From: an uncultured Bacillota bacterium
Lineage (GTDB): Bacteria > Bacillota_I > Bacilli_A > RF39 > UBA660
Direction of reading: 5' to 3'
DNA length: 7,986 bases
Assembly (NCBI GenBank): GCA_947165195.1
Contig: CAMUZJ010000048.1
Location: 1-7,986, forward strand
Part shown: positions 1 through 6,574 of the stretch, piece after piece
Numbering within the stretch: position 1 is the stretch's first letter
Layout: each line of letters opens with the position of its first letter
Notes under the pieces: generated by a model
The model's input: the letters and a program-made list of their open reading frames with translations, nothing else
Databases searched by the model: none
Told to the model about the DNA's origin: nothing
Position numbers and translations under genes: made by a program

Positions 1-10
1 ACATGACTTT

Positions 11-1246
11 TTACTTTTTAATTGGCAATTTAATTGTCTTTACATTAGCATAGACAACAGCAACACCCATTAATAATAATACTAATCCAATTGCATAGAA
101 TATTTTAGCAAAGTTAGAACCAGTAGACTCAGTTGTAATTCTTAAGTTAAAAGTATTATCAAGACCTGTTACAATATGTTTAGTAGCTTTTCCCCCTAAT
201 ATAATACTCTGTTTTCCAGTACTTACATATTTATAGGCAATATCATTTTGAAAAGCTCCAACTATTTGAATAGTTACATCCTTATTATCATCTGTTAAAC
301 TCTTAATAGGTACTCTTAAATAAAACTGTTTTCCTTCTGTTATATCATCTAATTGTTCGATTTTATTTTTACTTTCATCTACAATATAAGTTCCTTCTGG
401 TGCCGTAGATAAATCTATTTTATATCCTAAGAATCCTTGAGTTGTTGGAGTTACAGTAACTTTAGATGACTCATAATCATCTCCTACTTTAATGATATTG
501 GTATTTTCAAAATTAGCTTTAATATCATTAATATTCCAATTATCTGTACCATTATGAATGTTAATAGCCTTTGCTACTATTTTATTAATGGTATTTTCAC
601 TACCTAAGTCACTTCCCTCTAATTTACAGCTATCATAAATTGGGGTAGTACTTTCAAAAAAAGGAGTTAAATAATTATCTCTAGTAATCAATGCTGTTTC
701 TTTTTTGATAGCAGCAACTTCTTCTGTAGTTAAGTCTGAATTTGCGGCAGATGCAGCATCTTGATAAATCCAAATAGCTGACTGAATAATCCAGCTCTTT
801 GCTTTTTCAGGTACTTCATTACCACTTGCATCTACTATCCTATACTGATCAGACAATAAATAATTGGATAAGAATAATAAACCTTTATCTTCTACTTCAT
901 TATTTTTAGTATATTCTACATTAGAAGTAATACCTATTGAACTTTCAATACAATATACGTATTTCGTTATACCTCCAACGGTAGCTTTCATAATATTAAT
1001 TTGTTTATCTGAGTAATTCTTTCCAACAACTTTGTCTGGATCTTCCTCTACATTTCCTACAGTAATTGTATCAGGGAATTGAGTAATTTCCTCATTTGGA
1101 ATAGCAAAAGATATTTTACCTATTCCAACAGAAACTAAAGAAATAATAGCTACAAAAGCTAATATAAATGACAAAGTTACAGAAAGACTAGAATGAGAAT
1201 TGTTCTTTTTTTGTTTTTGATTATCTTCCATATAGATTCGCTCCAT
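11..1246 (-). CDS. Membrane-anchored thioester-domain (TQXA-type) surface protein
   Basis: A 411-residue protein, probably a surface protein that can bond covalently to a target. Residues 21-42 are a hydrophobic signal or anchor segment after a Lys/Asn-rich start. Residues 379-401 are a second membrane segment followed by a basic tail, so the middle should face outward. The thioester signature is present: Cys99 in YVYCIE and Gln155 in IIQSAIW, which resembles the family motif (T)QxAIW. In known thioester domains of Gram-positive adhesins, such a Cys and Gln form an internal thioester that reacts with host amines. Residues about 255-370 look like a beta-rich stalk. There is no LPXTG motif before the C-terminal membrane segment, only ESTGS, so anchoring by that segment is inferred. 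The start at 1246 is preceded by AGGTAGGTG; a second Met at residue 6 (1231) is also possible. It is a single-gene unit. Family call fairly sure, role inferred. Confidence 0.8.
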   Translation of the reverse strand: MERIYMEDNQKQKKNNSHSSLSVTLSFILAFVAIISLVSVGIGKISFAIPNEEITQFPDTITVGNVEEDPDKVVGKNYSDKQINIMKATVGGITKYVYCIESSIGITSNVEYTKNNEVEDKGLLFLSNYLLSDQYRIVDASGNEVPEKAKSWIIQSAIWIYQDAASAANSDLTTEEVAAIKKETALITRDNYLTPFFESTTPIYDSCKLEGSDLGSENTINKIVAKAINIHNGTDNWNINDIKANFENTNIIKVGDDYESSKVTVTPTTQGFLGYKIDLSTAPEGTYIVDESKNKIEQLDDITEGKQFYLRVPIKSLTDDNKDVTIQIVGAFQNDIAYKYVSTGKQSIILGGKATKHIVTGLDNTFNLRITTESTGSNFAKIFYAIGLVLLLMGVAVVYANVKTIKLPIKK

Positions 1247-1275
1247 ATAAACACCTACCTTTATCTTATATCCCT

Positions 1276-1284
1276 ATTATAACA
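1276..1284 (-). promoter_or_regulatory. Extended -10 promoter of the thioester-domain gene
   Basis: On the minus strand the sequence reads TGTTATAAT, a perfect consensus extended -10 (TG, one base, TATAAT). It sits about 30 bases before the ATG at 1246 and just after the stop of the phosphorylase gene at 1311. Transcription would start near 1269, giving a leader of about 22 bases that contains AGGTAGGTG. No good -35 hexamer is seen at 16-18 bases, which an extended -10 can tolerate. Confidence 0.65.
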
Positions 1285-1310
1285 CAATTTTCATATTTTA
1301 AAACTATTTT

Positions 1311-2537
1311 TTAAATAATCTCAAATAAGGTATCTATATTAGGCAAATCTATCTTTTTATGATAATAAATCTTCGCTAAAACATCCCCTATTTTTACTTT
1401 ATCACCAATACTCTTTGTTAATCTAATTCCAACTGAAAAATCAATTTTATCTTTCTTTTCTACTCTCCCAGCTCCTAAAGCAACAGATAATTTTCCAAAT
1501 TCCAAAGCATCTATTTTATTAATAGTACCATTTTTATCTGCCTTTATTGTCAATATATTATCACTAACTTCTAGTTGTTCAATATTACCACCTTGCGCTT
1601 TTACAAGCTCTAAAAATTTTTGATAAGCTCTTCCTTTATTTAAACTATTCTTTACTTCTTCTAGTGCTTCATCTTTTGAAATACCTTTTCCCATACTAAC
1701 CATAGTAGTAGACAATTCAATACACAAATCATACAAATTATTATTTATTTCTTTTCCTCTTAAAATATCCATAGCTTCTTCTACTTCTAAGGCATTTCCA
1801 ATACAATATCCCAAAGGAGTATTCATATCACTAATAATAGTTTTCACTTCTTTTTGGTAAATTTTTCCTATTTCTATCATTAGTCTACTAAGTTCTTCAG
1901 CTTCTTCCATAGTAGTAAGTAGTGCTCCATTTCCTACTTTTATATCAATTAGTATTTTATCTGCTCCTCCTGCTATTTTTTTACTCATAATACTAGAAGC
2001 TATTAATGGAATAGAAGACACAGTACCACTTACATCTCTTAGAGCATAGATTACTTTATCCATCGGTACTAAGTCTGCTGTTTGACCAGTAACTACAATA
2101 CCAATTTTTTTTATTTGTGCAATAATTTCTTCATCTGTTAAATCTGTTCTATATCCTTTAATACTTTCTAATTTATCAATAGTACCACCAGTATATCCTA
2201 ATCCTCTACCACTCATTTTAACAACAGGAACTCCACAGCTTGCTACAATAGGAGCAATTACTAAGGTAGTTTTATCTCCTATTCCACCAGTAGAGTGCTT
2301 ATCAACCATTGTATCAATAATACCATCAAAGTCTAATACTTCTCCACTATCAATAAATACTTTAGTTAAAGCAAATACTTCTTCATCCGTCATACCGTTA
2401 ATACAAATAGCCATAAGTAGTGCACTCATTTGATAATCTTTTATATTACCATCTAAATAAGCATTAAAAAATTTGTCAATTTCATTATAAGTAAGTTCTT
2501 CTCCAAGTCGTTTCTTATTGATAATATCTACAATCAT
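1311..2537 (-). CDS. pdp: Pyrimidine-nucleoside (thymidine/uridine) phosphorylase
   Basis: A 408-residue cytosolic enzyme of pyrimidine salvage. It splits uridine, deoxyuridine or thymidine with phosphate into the free base and (deoxy)ribose 1-phosphate. The N-terminal helical domain runs to about residue 65. The phosphate-binding KHSTGGIGDKTT starts at Lys80, and the family signature SGRGLGYTGGTIDKLE starts at Ser109. Arg167, Ser182 and Lys186 (IASSIMSKK) match Arg171, Ser186 and Lys190 of E. coli thymidine phosphorylase at a constant offset of four. Lys107, just before that signature, is the residue I recall from Gram-positive pyrimidine phosphorylases, where E. coli has Met; this favours broad pyrimidine specificity over thymidine only. 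The protein is some 25 residues shorter than usual, in line with a short C-terminal domain. GGAG lies eight bases before the ATG at 2537. It follows the acetyltransferase gene by 26 bases, probably on the same transcript. Confidence 0.93.
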   Translation of the reverse strand: MIVDIINKKRLGEELTYNEIDKFFNAYLDGNIKDYQMSALLMAICINGMTDEEVFALTKVFIDSGEVLDFDGIIDTMVDKHSTGGIGDKTTLVIAPIVASCGVPVVKMSGRGLGYTGGTIDKLESIKGYRTDLTDEEIIAQIKKIGIVVTGQTADLVPMDKVIYALRDVSGTVSSIPLIASSIMSKKIAGGADKILIDIKVGNGALLTTMEEAEELSRLMIEIGKIYQKEVKTIISDMNTPLGYCIGNALEVEEAMDILRGKEINNNLYDLCIELSTTMVSMGKGISKDEALEEVKNSLNKGRAYQKFLELVKAQGGNIEQLEVSDNILTIKADKNGTINKIDALEFGKLSVALGAGRVEKKDKIDFSVGIRLTKSIGDKVKIGDVLAKIYYHKKIDLPNIDTLFEII

Positions 2538-2563
2538 TTCTTTATCTCCACTCTTTACTATTT

Positions 2564-2977
2564 TTATGACTCAAAACCCATTCTATATACATTGGTATCG
2601 TATACTTCAAATCCAATAGACTCATACATATGTCTAGCACAAGCTCTCTTAGCAGAACAAGTAAGTTGAATATATTTTACTTTGTCTTTTTTAGCAACTT
2701 CTATTGCATAACGCATCATCGTTTTACCAATTCCTTTTCCTTGATGAGCAACATCTGTACAAACATAATCTACCATATAATATTTTGTACCTCTAACTAC
2801 ATTTGTAATTAAACTTAATACAAAGTACCCTACTACTTCTCCATCAAGATCTGCTACATACTCTGTAATATAATCAGGCTTATCTACTTTTTGTTTTGGC
2901 CCACTAAAATTTTCTTCAATAATTTTACTTACTTTCAAAAAATCTTTTTCTTCGTATTTTCTAACTTCAATATTCAT
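2564..2977 (-). CDS. GNAT-family N-acetyltransferase
   Basis: A protein of 137 residues with a single GNAT domain, which moves an acetyl group from acetyl-CoA to an amine; the substrate cannot be told. The acetyl-CoA-binding loop is QGKGIG at residues 79-84 after the beta-4 strand YMVDYVCTD. The usual late motif MYESIGFEVYD carries Tyr118 at the position of the common general acid. Length is typical of the family. The reading frame stays open to a GTG at 2986, but that GTG lies inside the Shine-Dalgarno AAGGTGAT. The ATG at 2977 has the same GGTGAT spacing as sufS and sufB, so I chose it; an ATG at 2983 is also possible. The pdp gene follows after 26 bases. That pairing does not point to a shared pathway. 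Family call is firm, function unknown. Confidence 0.85.
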   Translation of the reverse strand: MNIEVRKYEEKDFLKVSKIIEENFSGPKQKVDKPDYITEYVADLDGEVVGYFVLSLITNVVRGTKYYMVDYVCTDVAHQGKGIGKTMMRYAIEVAKKDKVKYIQLTCSAKRACARHMYESIGFEVYDTNVYRMGFES

Positions 2978-3006
2978 ATACATCACCTTTTCCTCACATA
3001 AAGAAT

Positions 3007-3012
3007 ATCATA
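3007..3012 (-). promoter_or_regulatory. Possible -10 box before the acetyltransferase gene
   Basis: The minus strand reads TATGAT about 30 bases before the ATG at 2977, in a very T-rich leader. No clear -35 box or TG extension is present. A promoter is expected here because a terminator-like hairpin closes ssb at 3095-3115, but this exact site is weakly supported. Confidence 0.3.
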
Positions 3013-3094
3013 TTTTTAGGAAAAAAAATAGAAATATCTATATCTTTTACTTTTACATTTTTTTTACAACAATTTATAATTACTTCTTAATGCC

Positions 3095-3115
3095 AAAAAG
3101 CAGATTACTCTGCTT
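3095..3115 (-). terminator. Intrinsic terminator overlapping the ssb stop codon
   Basis: On the minus strand AAGCAGA and TCTGCTT form a perfect 7-bp stem with a four-base loop (GTAA). The stem end continues as a run of five T, then GG. The TAA stop of ssb (3105-3107) lies within the loop, so the 5' arm encodes the last residues of the protein. The T run is short; a second, weaker A+T-only hairpin followed by eight T lies downstream at 3021-3041 and may back it up. Confidence 0.55.
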
Positions 3116-3443
3116 CTTCTACGTTTTTTTTACTAGATAAAAAAGTAACCTTTTCACAAATTACGTCTATTACCGTTGTCTTCTTATCCCCTTCTTCTAC
3201 TACTCTAGATTGTACTCTTCCTCTAACGCCTACAACATCTCCTGTTTTACAATATTCTGCCGTATTAGTGGCAACATTTTCAAAAGCTACACAATCGATA
3301 AAGTCTGTATCATAGGTTCCCTCCATATTTTTAAAGCTCCTAGGAACAGCTAAAGGAATGGTCGCAACCTTCGTTCCTTTATCTGATTTATGAACAGTAA
3401 TATCTCTAGTTAATCGACCTACTAGTATTATTTGATTTAACAA
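3105..3443 (-). CDS. ssb: Short single-stranded DNA-binding protein (OB fold, no acidic tip)
   Basis: A 112-residue protein of the SSB family, which coats single-stranded DNA in replication, repair and recombination. It opens with the family hallmark MLNQIILVGRLTRD, and the OB fold runs to about residue 103, including DTDFIDCVAFENVA and GDVVGVRGRVQSR. Standard bacterial SSBs continue with a flexible linker and a tip like DDDIPF that recruits partner proteins. This one stops eleven residues after ICEKVTF, ending in EEAE without a terminal Phe. The start codon is TTG at 3443, supported by the conserved MLN start and by AAAGGAGG seven bases upstream. It stands alone, not in the usual rpsF-ssb-rpsR operon, so it may be a second SSB, perhaps for recombination, uptake or mobile DNA. 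The frame is intact, so truncation by frameshift is not indicated. Confidence 0.88.
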   Translation of the reverse strand: MLNQIILVGRLTRDITVHKSDKGTKVATIPLAVPRSFKNMEGTYDTDFIDCVAFENVATNTAEYCKTGDVVGVRGRVQSRVVEEGDKKTTVIDVICEKVTFLSSKKNVEEAE

Positions 3444-3472
3444 GATACCACCTCCTTTCGAAATGGTATCTT
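3442..3472 (-). promoter_or_regulatory. Inverted repeat enclosing the ssb ribosome-binding site
   Basis: On the minus strand AAGATACCA (3472-3464) and TGGTATCTT (3450-3442) are perfectly complementary, with a 13-base loop between them. The loop holds the 8-base palindrome TTTCGAAA and the Shine-Dalgarno AAAGGAGG. The 3' arm covers the spacer and the first two bases of the TTG start codon. If folded in mRNA, the hairpin would pair the start codon while showing part of the Shine-Dalgarno in the loop. The predicted transcript begins near 3480, so the leader is almost only this hairpin. It could act on translation, on mRNA stability, or as a DNA operator. Structure is certain, role inferred. Confidence 0.6.
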
Positions 3473-3486
3473 ACCCAACTTTTTAA

Positions 3487-3495
3487 TCTATAACA
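3487..3495 (-). promoter_or_regulatory. Probable extended -10 promoter of ssb
   Basis: The minus strand reads TGTTATAGA: TG, one base, then TATAGA, four of six matches to TATAAT. It lies 44 bases before the TTG start and between the suf terminator and ssb. No good -35 box is seen at the right spacing. Its form resembles the promoters proposed for the thioester-domain gene and for sufC. Confidence 0.45.
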
Positions 3496-3531
3496 AATGA
3501 CAAAGTTAATAAATTTTTGTTGTATAAAAAG

Positions 3532-3570
3532 AAAAAAAGATAAATTTCTCCTAGTAATTTATCTTTTTTT
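3532..3570 (-). terminator. Terminator of the suf operon (possibly bidirectional)
   Basis: The 15-base arms at 3532-3546 and 3556-3570 are perfectly complementary (AAAAAAAGATAAATT on the minus strand for the 5' arm), with a 9-base loop. The outer seven pairs are A-T, so the transcript ends in a run of U on either strand. It lies 36 bases after the sufB stop and upstream of the ssb promoter, separating the two units. The stem has only one G-C pair. Confidence 0.75.
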
Positions 3571-3606
3571 AGTACTTATTGATTCAAACTATCAAGTTTT
3601 ATACTT

Positions 3607-4920
3607 TTATAAATTTCTTTTGATTAATTGATTTAATTCTACTGCATACTCCATAGGAAGTTCTTCTCTAAACTCTTCTAAGAATCCTAAAACAATTAAT
3701 TCGGTAGCCCTCTGTCGAGATATTCCTCTACTCATCATATAAAATAAGTTATCTTCACTAATTTTTGAAACTGTTGCCTCATGCTCTATACTACTACTTA
3801 AGTTGAAACATCCATTACTTGGAATAGTATCGCTCTTAGATTTTTCATCTAATATTAATGTGTCACATTGAACATTAGCTACTGAATTTTCCGCAGACTC
3901 TTCGATTCTAACAGTTCCACGATAGGTAGCATTTCCACCGTTACTAGCAATACTTTTAGAAACAATTCTACTTACTGTATTTTTTCCTATATGAATCATT
4001 CTGGCACCAGTATCTTGTATTTGTTCTTTTCCTGCTGCACTAATCGTAATGCAAGTTCCTTTAGAATTATCGCCCTTTAGAATACAACAAGGATATTTCA
4101 TAGTAGCGTAACTTCCAATATTACCATCTATCCACTCCATGGTACCACCTTCATCTACTAATGCTCTTTTTGTAACTAAATTATAAACATTAGTAGCCCA
4201 GTTCTGTACGGTAGAATATCTACATTTTGCATTCTTTCCCACATAAATTTCTACAACTGCTGCATGAAGAGAAGACTCACTATAAGTAGGAGCAGTACAT
4301 CCTTCTACATAATGAAGATCACTATTATCATCTACAATAATCAAAGTTCTTTCAAATTGTCCCATATTCTTACTATTAATTCGAAAATAACTTTGTAGTG
4401 GTCTATCTAATTTCGTATTCGGTGGAATATAAATAAAACTACCTCCACTAAATACAGCTCCATTTAAAGCTGCAAATTTATTTTCATTATTTTTTACAAT
4501 TTTCCCAAAATATTTTTGCACTAGTTCTGGATACTCTTTCATTGCTTGTTCAATAGAAGTAAATATAACTTTTTTATTTTCTATCTCTTCTATCATTTTA
4601 TGATAGATTACTTCACTCTCATATTGAACTCCCATACCACCTAAATGTTGTTCACTCTCTAATACTCCTAAATTATCTAATTCCTCTACAACCGGTTTTA
4701 AGACATTTTTCCAATCACTTTGGATTTTTTCATCTTGTTCATTTGATTTATAGTAAATAATTTTTTCAAAATCTAAATCTATTTTAGGACCAAATTTAGG
4801 CATTACCATCTTATCAAACTTAGAGTAACTATCCAATCTAAAATCTTTTATCCAATCTGCTTCTTTTTTCTTTTCAGATATTTGTAGAACTTTTTCTTTA
4901 TTAATTCCTACTATCTCCAT
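3607..4920 (-). CDS. sufB: Fe-S cluster assembly scaffold protein SufB
   Basis: A 437-residue protein, the main scaffold of the SufBCD complex in the cytosol, where sulfur from SufU and iron are built into a cluster and passed to target proteins. The beta-helix core is well conserved: NKFAALNGAVFSGGSFIYIP (149-168), INSKNMGQFERTLIIVDD, HYVEGCTAP and NWATNVYNLVTKR. Cys352 (QCDTLI) and Glu381 (IEHEA) fall at the positions of E. coli Cys405 and Glu434, with the same 29-residue spacing. Those residues are linked to sulfur transfer and cluster formation. The end (MSRGIS, ELPMEYAVELNQLI) is the SufC-binding helical region. It is about 30 residues shorter than Bacillus SufB, trimmed at both ends. 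The start at 4920 follows AGGTGAT, and the gene begins four bases after sufU stops. Confidence 0.97.
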   Translation of the reverse strand: MEIVGINKEKVLQISEKKKEADWIKDFRLDSYSKFDKMVMPKFGPKIDLDFEKIIYYKSNEQDEKIQSDWKNVLKPVVEELDNLGVLESEQHLGGMGVQYESEVIYHKMIEEIENKKVIFTSIEQAMKEYPELVQKYFGKIVKNNENKFAALNGAVFSGGSFIYIPPNTKLDRPLQSYFRINSKNMGQFERTLIIVDDNSDLHYVEGCTAPTYSESSLHAAVVEIYVGKNAKCRYSTVQNWATNVYNLVTKRALVDEGGTMEWIDGNIGSYATMKYPCCILKGDNSKGTCITISAAGKEQIQDTGARMIHIGKNTVSRIVSKSIASNGGNATYRGTVRIEESAENSVANVQCDTLILDEKSKSDTIPSNGCFNLSSSIEHEATVSKISEDNLFYMMSRGISRQRATELIVLGFLEEFREELPMEYAVELNQLIKRNL

Positions 4921-4924
4921 AACA

Positions 4925-5356
4925 TCACCTAGAATTTTCTATTTCTTTTAACATTTTTTCTATCGCAACACTTGGAAGAAGAGCACAGTTTTTTCTATTA
5001 GGTTGTTTACAAATTTCATCATAAACATTTAATTCTCCTAAAACATCACTATTATAATCTTCTTCATTTATCATATGTTGATAATTTAATAAGATTTCTT
5101 TTACTTCGCTCACACTTTTTCCTATTAAACTTCTTATCATAATAGAAGTAGCAGAAGTACTAATAGCACAAGCTTCTCCATCAAAGCGAATATCTTTTAT
5201 AACTCCATCTTCTACTTTCATCATAAAATCTAAATTATCAATACAACTTTCACTATTTGTATTTACTTTTAAATAAGTCTCATCTTCTATTAATCCTCTA
5301 TTCATAGGATCTTGATAATTATCCATTATAATTTCTCTTCTTATATTATTATCCAT
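4925..5356 (-). CDS. sufU: Zinc-dependent sulfur acceptor SufU
   Basis: A 143-residue IscU-fold protein that takes persulfide sulfur from the cysteine desulfurase SufS and hands it on to SufB. The zinc ligands are intact: Cys38 and Asp40 (SCIDN), Cys63 (GEACAIS) and Cys124 (KNCALL), corresponding to Cys41, Asp43, Cys66 and Cys128 of Bacillus subtilis. The 61-residue gap between the last two Cys matches SufU and is longer than in IscU, so this is the transferase type and not a scaffold IscU. The CGD of most homologues is CID here. The start at 5356 is preceded by AAGGGG and aligns with the Bacillus N-terminus (IIMDNYQDPMNRG). It begins 13 bases after sufS and is followed by sufB after four. 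Confidence 0.95.
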   Translation of the reverse strand: MDNNIRREIIMDNYQDPMNRGLIEDETYLKVNTNSESCIDNLDFMMKVEDGVIKDIRFDGEACAISTSATSIMIRSLIGKSVSEVKEILLNYQHMINEEDYNSDVLGELNVYDEICKQPNRKNCALLPSVAIEKMLKEIENSR

Positions 5357-5369
5357 AATAACCCCTTAT

Positions 5370-6563
5370 CTATATTACCACTCTAAAAATATCTTCACTT
5401 TGTTCTAGAGCTTTTACTAATTTATCTACATCTTCAAAAGTATTATAAAAGTACATACTTACTCTTACTGTATTTTTAATACCAATTTCATCTTTTAAGA
5501 TTTTAGCACAATGATTTCCTGCTCTTACAAATATTTTATAATGATTCAAATAAATAGAAGAGTCTTGCGCAAATACATCATCAATATTAAACGCTAATAT
5601 TCCACTATTAGAATTTTTATTATATACCTTTATATTGGATATATGTTCTAACTTTTCAACTAAGTATTTTTTTAATTCCATTTCATGTTGATGTATTTTA
5701 TCCATACCAATAGAAGACAAATAAAGGATAGCTTCACGAAGGCCAATTACTTCAGCAATAGGTGGAGTACCTGCTTCTAGTCTTGTAGGAACATCTTTTA
5801 ATTCGTAAGAAAAATCTGCTTCAAAGGAATTATTCATTCCTCCACCATAACATAAAGGATCCATCTTCTTTAATAGTTCATATTTACCTACTAATACTCC
5901 AACACCTGTTGGTCCACACATCTTATGTCCTGAAAAACTTAAAAAATCAATATTACTATTTTTAAAATCTTCCATCATATGAGGAACACTTTGAGCTCCG
6001 TCTACACAAAAATAAATATTTTTATCATGACATAATTTTCCAATAGAAGCTACATCTCTTACATCTCCTATGACATTGGTTACATGAGCAATAGAGATTA
6101 CTTTTGTTTTATCGGTTATACTTTTTTCTACACTATCTAGAGTTAATTCATAGTTTTCATTTAAATCCATAAATTTAATGTTAATACCTATCTCTTCTTT
6201 TAACTTCCACCATGGGAGAATGTTGGATGCATGTTCACTTTTCGTAATTAATACTTCATCTCCGGCTTTTAATACTTTCTTCATAAAACCAAATACAATC
6301 ATATTAATAGACATAGTTGTACCAGATGTAAATACTACTTCATTCGGATTACAATTTACAAAGTTTGCTACTACTTCTCTTGTATTATCATATAATTTAT
6401 TTGTAATAACAGCTGCATCATAATCACCTCTATGAATATTAGAAGTATGTTCTCTCATATATCTTACTACACTATCAATAACACATTGTGGTTTTAAAGT
6501 AGTCGCTCCATTATCAAAATATACGATATCTTGATTTAACATAGGAAAATCTTCTCTATTCAT
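5370..6563 (-). CDS. sufS: Cysteine desulfurase SufS (group II)
   Basis: A 397-residue PLP enzyme that converts cysteine to alanine and holds the sulfur as a persulfide for SufU. The fold-type I signatures are clear: YFDNGATT near the start, HASNILPW, DGAQSVPH, SGHKMCGPTGVG with the PLP lysine Lys214, and RAGNHCA with the active-site Cys352. The usual RAGHHC is RAGNHC here. The position of Bacillus His342, a zinc ligand exchanged with SufU, is Gln333 (FAQD against HPHD from memory). The frame is open to a GTG at 6572, but that GTG is part of the Shine-Dalgarno AGGGGTGAT, so the ATG at 6563 is the more likely start. It lies between sufD (11-base gap) and sufU. Confidence 0.95.
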   Translation of the reverse strand: MNREDFPMLNQDIVYFDNGATTLKPQCVIDSVVRYMREHTSNIHRGDYDAAVITNKLYDNTREVVANFVNCNPNEVVFTSGTTMSINMIVFGFMKKVLKAGDEVLITKSEHASNILPWWKLKEEIGINIKFMDLNENYELTLDSVEKSITDKTKVISIAHVTNVIGDVRDVASIGKLCHDKNIYFCVDGAQSVPHMMEDFKNSNIDFLSFSGHKMCGPTGVGVLVGKYELLKKMDPLCYGGGMNNSFEADFSYELKDVPTRLEAGTPPIAEVIGLREAILYLSSIGMDKIHQHEMELKKYLVEKLEHISNIKVYNKNSNSGILAFNIDDVFAQDSSIYLNHYKIFVRAGNHCAKILKDEIGIKNTVRVSMYFYNTFEDVDKLVKALEQSEDIFRVVI

Positions 6564-6574
6564 ATTTATCACCC

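Noticed and set aside
1285..1320. An A+T-rich imperfect inverted repeat after the phosphorylase stop codon, considered as a terminator.
   Set aside because: The arms do not pair without a bulge, there is no G-C pairing, and the region overlaps the promoter upstream of the next gene.
2630..2812. A 60-codon open frame on the plus strand inside the acetyltransferase gene.
   Set aside because: It is antisense to a clear GNAT gene, has low-complexity composition, and resembles no family I recognise. It is a shadow of the real gene.
3021..3041. A 5-bp hairpin (ATAGA/TCTAT, loop of four) followed by eight T on the minus strand, as a possible ssb terminator.
   Set aside because: The stem is short and almost all A-T, so it would be unstable; the hairpin at 3095-3115 is the better candidate. 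It may serve as a backup.
6178..6423. An 81-codon open frame on the plus strand inside sufS.
   Set aside because: It is antisense to the conserved PLP-domain coding region of sufS and is explained by the low G+C codon use of that gene.
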